DNA from: Streptomyces yangpuensis
Lineage (GTDB): Bacteria; Actinomycetota; Actinomycetes; Streptomycetales; Streptomycetaceae
Direction of reading: 5' to 3'
Assembly (NCBI RefSeq): GCF_001005295.1
Contig: NZ_LBMK01000005.1
Span: forward strand, 415,811-458,145
Length of the DNA stretch: 42,335 nucleotides
A model generated the notes under the pieces. That model ran no database searches. It had not been told where the DNA came from and saw only the letters and a program-made list of their open reading frames with translations. This document shows positions 39,222 through 42,335 of the stretch, in pieces. Numbering within the stretch: the first letter of the stretch is position 1; every line of letters begins with the position of its first letter. The position numbers were made by a program, and so were the translations under genes.

Positions 39222-39707
39222 TCACCCCTTCTGCCGCGCCCTCCGCGCCGGCCGCGGCCCCTCGACCGGGGTCTCCAGATGCCCGGTGACCAGCCGGTTC
39301 AGCGCGCGCAGCAGCACCTCGCGCTCCTCCGCGGGCAGCGAGTCCAGCGCACCGGCGTGGACGCCGTCGACGATCTTCCGGCTCTGCTGCGCGACCTTCG
39401 CCCCCGCCTCGGTCACCGCGATGATCCGCGCCCGCCGGTCGGTGCTGGACGGCCGGCGCTCGGCCAGACCGGCCTTCTCCAGCGCGTCGACGGTGACCAC
39501 CATCGTGGTCTTGTCCATGTCCCCGATCTCGGCGAGCTGCGCCTGGGTGCGCTCCTCCTCCAGGGCGTGCACCAGTACGCAGTGCATGCGCGGGGTGAGT
39601 CCGATCTCGGCGAGCTGCGCGCTCATCAGGGTGCGCAGCACGTGACTGGTGTGATCCAGGAGGAAGGACAGGTCCGGTTCGGTGCGCTTGGGTGCCATGG
39701 CCGTCAT
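39222..39707 (-). CDS. MarR-family transcriptional regulator
   Basis: Winged-helix regulator of 161 aa, normal for MarR. The N-terminal dimer helix contains LDHTSHVLRTLMSAQLAEIGLTPRMH; the DNA-binding helices are AQLAEIGDMDKTTMVVTVDALEKAGL, and the wing is RRPSSTDRRARIIAVTEAG, a classic MarR pattern. It probably represses the MFS exporter gene that follows and is released by a small ligand. I chose ATG 39707; ATG 39698 is possible. A GATAAT -10 and an ATCCG-TCG-CGGAT dyad lie just upstream, suggesting autoregulation. Confidence 0.92.
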   Translation of the reverse strand: MTAMAPKRTEPDLSFLLDHTSHVLRTLMSAQLAEIGLTPRMHCVLVHALEEERTQAQLAEIGDMDKTTMVVTVDALEKAGLAERRPSSTDRRARIIAVTEAGAKVAQQSRKIVDGVHAGALDSLPAEEREVLLRALNRLVTGHLETPVEGPRPARRARQKG

Positions 39708-39730
39708 GTCCGCCAGCGTAACGGCATTCG

Positions 39731-39748
39731 ATCCGTCGCGGATTATCG
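39731..39748 (-). promoter_or_regulatory. marR promoter -10 and overlapping dyad
   Basis: ATCCG-TCG-CGGAT (39731-39743) directly adjoins a minus-strand GATAAT -10-like box at about 39742-39747. An operator here would block the marR promoter. It is not the same sequence as the dyad at 39161-39192, so only one of them may be a MarR site. Confidence 0.4.
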
Positions 39749-39774
39749 GCAAACGGACGACTCGCACGACCCGC

Positions 39775-39822
39775 CACACGACCGACCCGCACCACGACCG
39801 ACCCGCACCACGACCGACCCGC
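39775..39822. repeat. 16-bp tandem repeat
   Basis: ACCACGACCGACCCGC occurs twice exactly (39791-39806 and 39807-39822), with a preceding copy at 39775-39790 that differs at two bases. It fills the gap between the acyl-CoA synthetase stop (39827) and the marR promoter. It looks like a short variable-number repeat with no evident function. Confidence 0.75.
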
Positions 39823-39826
39823 ACCC

Positions 39827-41692
39827 TCACCCCTCGCGCGGCCCCCGGTACAGCTCGTCGATGCGGTCGGCGTAGTCGCGCGCGATCGCGCCCCGCCTGA
39901 GCTTCAGCGACGGGGTCAGATGGCCGCGCGCCTCGGTGAAGTCGCCCGGCAGGACGGCGAACCGGCGGATCGACTCGGCCCGCGACACCAGCTGGTTCGC
40001 GTCGTCGACGGCCCGCTGGAGGTCGGCGAGCAGTTCCTCGTCCCGCACCAGTTCCCGCATCGGCACGTTCTGCTTCTTGCGCATCTGGCGCCAGTGCCAC
40101 AGCCCGTCCGGCTCCAGGGTGATCAGCGCGGCGATGTACGGGCGGTTGTCGCCGACCACCATGCACTGTCCGACCAGCGGGTGCGCCCGCAGCCAGTCCT
40201 CCAGCGGCGCCGGGGCCACGTTCTTGCCGCCGGAGGTGATGATCAGGTCCTTCTTGCGGCCGGTGATGGTGAGGTACCCGTCCGCGTCGAGCTCCCCGAT
40301 GTCCCCGGTGGCCAGCCAGCTGCCGGACGGGAGGGCCTGCCCGCTGTTCCAGTAGCCCGCGAAGACGTGCCGGCCGCCCAGCAGCACCTCCCCGTCCGGC
40401 GCGATCCGCACCGCCGTGCCCGGCAGCGGCCAGCCCACCGTGCCGAGCCGGGGCCGCAGCGGCGGGGTCACGGTGCTGGCGCCGGTCGTCTCCGTGAGCC
40501 CGTAACCCTCGAAGACCTCGATGCCGGCGCCCGTGTAGAAGGCGGCGAGTCTGCGCCCCAGCGGTGATCCGCCGCTCAGGATGTAGCGGACGCGGCCGCC
40601 GAGCGCGGTCCGGATCCGCCGGTAGACGAGCGGGTCGTAGAGCGCCCGCGCGGCACGCAGCATCGGCCCGGGCGCCTTGCCCTCGATGCTCTCGCCGAAC
40701 CGGCGCGCGATGCGGGCGGCCCGGTCGAAGGAGGAGGCGCGGCCCATCTTCTCGGCGGTGGCGCGGGCGGTGTTGTAGACCCTCTCCAGGACGTAGGGGA
40801 TGGCCAGCAGGAAGGTCGGGCGGAAGCCGGCGAGGTCGGCGAGAAGGTCCTCGGTACGGATGCTGGGCGCGTGCCCGAGCTTGACGCGGGCCCGCAGGCA
40901 GCCGACCGCGACCATCCGGCCGAAGACGTGGCTGAGCGGCAGGAAGAGCAGCGTCGAGGCCGGGTCCTTGCTGACCGATCTGAAGACGGGGTGCAGCAGC
41001 TCGATGGAGTTGTCGACCTCGGCGAAGAAGTTGGCGTGGGTGATGACGCAGCCCTTGGGCCGGCCGGTGGTGCCCGAGGTGTAGATGAGGGTCGCGACGG
41101 AATCGGGGGTCCGGTTGCCCCGCCGCGCGTGCACGAGGGCATCGGGGATGCGCTCCCCCGCCTTCACCAGCCGGCCGATCGCGCCCGTGTCGAACTCCCA
41201 CAGGTGGGCCAGCCACGGCAGGTTCGCCCGCTCGGCGCTGATGATGCGGGCCTGCGCGGTGTCCTCGACGGCGCAGGCCACGGCGCCGGAGTCCTGGATG
41301 ATCCAGCGCGCCTGGAGGGCGGAAGAGGTGGGGTAGATCGGTACGGTCACCAGCCCGGCCGCCCATCCGGCGAAGTCGAGCAGGGTCCACTCGTAGGTCG
41401 TACGGGCCATGATGGCGAGCCGGTCGCCCTCGCGCAGCCCTTCGGCGATCAGGCCCCTGGCGACGGCGAGGACCTCGGCCGCGAACTCGGCGGCCGTGAC
41501 GTCGTGCCAGGTCCCGTCGGCGTCCTTGCGGGCGAGTACGGCCTCGTCCGGGGCCTGTGCGGCGTTGTCGAAGGGGATGTCCCCGAGGGAGCCGTGCGTG
41601 GGGACCGGGGCGAGCGCGGGCACCCGTACCTCGCGCACCACTCCGTCGACGACCGTCCGGACGGGCTCCACCAGCTTCGGCTCCGCTTCCAC
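39827..41692 (-). CDS. Long-chain fatty-acid-CoA ligase / AMP-binding protein
   Basis: Acyl-activating enzyme of 621 aa: fatty acid + ATP + CoA to acyl-CoA. Motifs are the P-loop LIYTSGTTGRPKGCVITHANF (about 190-210), the adenine-binding YGLTETTGASTV (about 400), and WLATGDIGELDADGYLTITGRKKDLIITSGGKNVAP, which holds the ribose-binding Asp and hinge. Length fits the FadD15/long-chain group of actinobacteria. The start is GTG 41692, with GAGGAGGG 6 nt upstream; a GTG at 41713 is in frame but would precede that ribosome-binding site. A perfect TTACCGCCGGTAA palindrome lies 29 bp upstream. Chain-length preference is not predictable. Confidence 0.94.
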   Translation of the reverse strand: MEAEPKLVEPVRTVVDGVVREVRVPALAPVPTHGSLGDIPFDNAAQAPDEAVLARKDADGTWHDVTAAEFAAEVLAVARGLIAEGLREGDRLAIMARTTYEWTLLDFAGWAAGLVTVPIYPTSSALQARWIIQDSGAVACAVEDTAQARIISAERANLPWLAHLWEFDTGAIGRLVKAGERIPDALVHARRGNRTPDSVATLIYTSGTTGRPKGCVITHANFFAEVDNSIELLHPVFRSVSKDPASTLLFLPLSHVFGRMVAVGCLRARVKLGHAPSIRTEDLLADLAGFRPTFLLAIPYVLERVYNTARATAEKMGRASSFDRAARIARRFGESIEGKAPGPMLRAARALYDPLVYRRIRTALGGRVRYILSGGSPLGRRLAAFYTGAGIEVFEGYGLTETTGASTVTPPLRPRLGTVGWPLPGTAVRIAPDGEVLLGGRHVFAGYWNSGQALPSGSWLATGDIGELDADGYLTITGRKKDLIITSGGKNVAPAPLEDWLRAHPLVGQCMVVGDNRPYIAALITLEPDGLWHWRQMRKKQNVPMRELVRDEELLADLQRAVDDANQLVSRAESIRRFAVLPGDFTEARGHLTPSLKLRRGAIARDYADRIDELYRGPREG

Positions 41693-41720
41693 GGCGCACC
41701 CTCCTCGGCTCACACGAGTG

Positions 41721-41733
41721 TTACCGCCGGTAA
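41721..41733. promoter_or_regulatory. Palindromic operator candidate upstream of the acyl-CoA ligase
   Basis: TTACCG-C-CGGTAA, a perfect 13-bp palindrome located 29 bp before the start codon. Its form resembles operators of TetR-family regulators of lipid metabolism in actinobacteria; the regulator is not encoded in this window. Confidence 0.5.
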
Positions 41734-41778
41734 TTTACGGAGGGGAAACCCCGTCCGACCAGCCCTCGGAGCCCTTCT

Positions 41779-42285
41779 TCACCGACGCTCCACGCGGCCA
41801 CCGCCGCCACCGCACCGCGCGAGGGAATTGAGGAGGGCCGCTCCGCGGGCCGCGTCGTCGACGCTCACCGCGAAGTCCTTGCCGCCCGCACGGACGACCA
41901 GGCACTCGCCGGCGCGCAGCATCACCGTCGTGCCGAGACCGCTCAGCCGGTAGCCCCAGCCGCCGACCTGCGCCGGCCGGCGCTCCTCCACCCGGGCCGA
42001 CTCCACCACGGCCGCCGGCCAGCGCCGTACGGGCCATCCGAGCGGGCCGAACGCGACCTCCAGGCCCTCCCCCGTGACGCGTGCCCGTACGGAGGAGCAC
42101 GCGAGGACCGCGAGGGCGGCGAAGGCGAGCGGCCCCACGAACCACACCGGCCCGTCCACCAGGCCGCCCGCCCCGGCGACCGCGCCGACGGCAGCGGCGG
42201 CGCCCAGCACGGCCGCGGTCAGCCGGAGCCACGGGTTCGACGTCCGCGCGAGCCATACGAGCCGCTCACCGGCGGGAACGTCCAT
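41779..42285 (-). CDS. PH-domain-like membrane protein
   Basis: Protein of about 168 aa, close to the window edge. Two hydrophobic helices (WLRLTAAVLGAAAAVGAVAGAGGL and VWFVGPLAFAALAVLAC, about 16-60) precede a soluble domain of about 100 residues, with GEGLEVAFGPLGWPVRRWPAAVVESARVEE, GWGYRLSGLGTTVMLRAGECLVVRAGGKDFAVSVDDAARGAALLNSL. This pattern of short strands ending in one helix resembles the bacterial PH-like fold. Start is uncertain: ATG 42285 is favoured, but the frame is open to 42324 and the upstream region ends with the window. It is upstream of the ligase gene on the same strand, 87 bp away. Function unknown. Confidence 0.7.
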   Translation of the reverse strand: MDVPAGERLVWLARTSNPWLRLTAAVLGAAAAVGAVAGAGGLVDGPVWFVGPLAFAALAVLACSSVRARVTGEGLEVAFGPLGWPVRRWPAAVVESARVEERRPAQVGGWGYRLSGLGTTVMLRAGECLVVRAGGKDFAVSVDDAARGAALLNSLARCGGGGGRVERR

Positions 42286-42335
42286 GACGGGGCCGCGGGC
42301 CGACGGGCGGCCGGCGCCCGGCACCCCCGCCCGCC

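Noticed and set aside
1..42335. tRNA genes, CRISPR arrays, insertion sequences or prophage
   Set aside because: By eye I found no cloverleaf, regular spacer-repeat array, transposase or integrase; a covariance-model and profile search would be needed to be certain.

Overview
The window is a roughly 71-74% GC chromosomal segment from a high-GC actinomycete, almost certainly a Streptomyces. The grounds are very strong third-position G/C bias, frequent GTG starts, TAGGCT-type -10 boxes, a complete 14-gene nuoA-N operon beside an NlpC/P60 hydrolase gene, and futalosine-pathway menaquinone genes (mqnA, mqnC) close to menG, a geranylgeranyl-reductase-type FAD enzyme and a small cold-shock gene. As far as I can recall, this order matches the S. 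coelicolor SCO4505-4562 neighbourhood. No tRNA, rRNA, insertion sequence, prophage or CRISPR array is visible.

Layout. (1) 106-4345: a NarL-type response regulator and histidine kinase, divergent from an MmpL/RND exporter. (2) 4430-5100: an Uma2-family nuclease-fold gene and a strong bidirectional terminator. (3) 5117-20927, minus strand: nuoA to nuoN in canonical order, almost all junctions overlapping (ATGA, GTGA or TGATG) or within 15 nt, so one translationally coupled transcript for the proton-pumping NADH:menaquinone oxidoreductase. (4) 20928-21728: an 800-bp control region holding a Rex-type operator, two near-identical Crp-like sites and several GTGATC repeats, shared by nuo and the divergent NlpC/P60 gene. 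(5) 21729-28871: cell-wall hydrolase, small membrane protein, FAD reductase, GNAT, glutaminase, menG, a DUF3152 zincin and a stand-alone LuxR-type HTH protein. (6) 28227-33036, minus strand: mqnC with a linked amidohydrolase-like ORF, a membrane Ser/Thr kinase, and mqnA. (7) 33137-35348: a cold-shock gene with a long structured leader, then a secreted lytic transglycosylase. (8) 35811-42285: a DHFR/RibD-like protein, two small ORFs of unknown role, a MarR-MFS efflux pair, a long-chain acyl-CoA synthetase and a PH-like membrane protein.

How it fits together. The core theme is respiration: mqnA and mqnC act early in menaquinone synthesis, menG methylates the ring, the FAD reductase probably saturates part of the isoprenoid tail, and NuoA-N reduces the finished menaquinone with NADH. 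The Rex-like site would tie nuo expression to the NADH/NAD+ ratio. Around this core are cell-envelope genes (NlpC/P60, lytic transglycosylase, membrane kinase, MmpL) and small regulatory modules. I do not see an evidently novel multi-gene system; the best leads are regulatory DNA and a few odd proteins, listed as findings.
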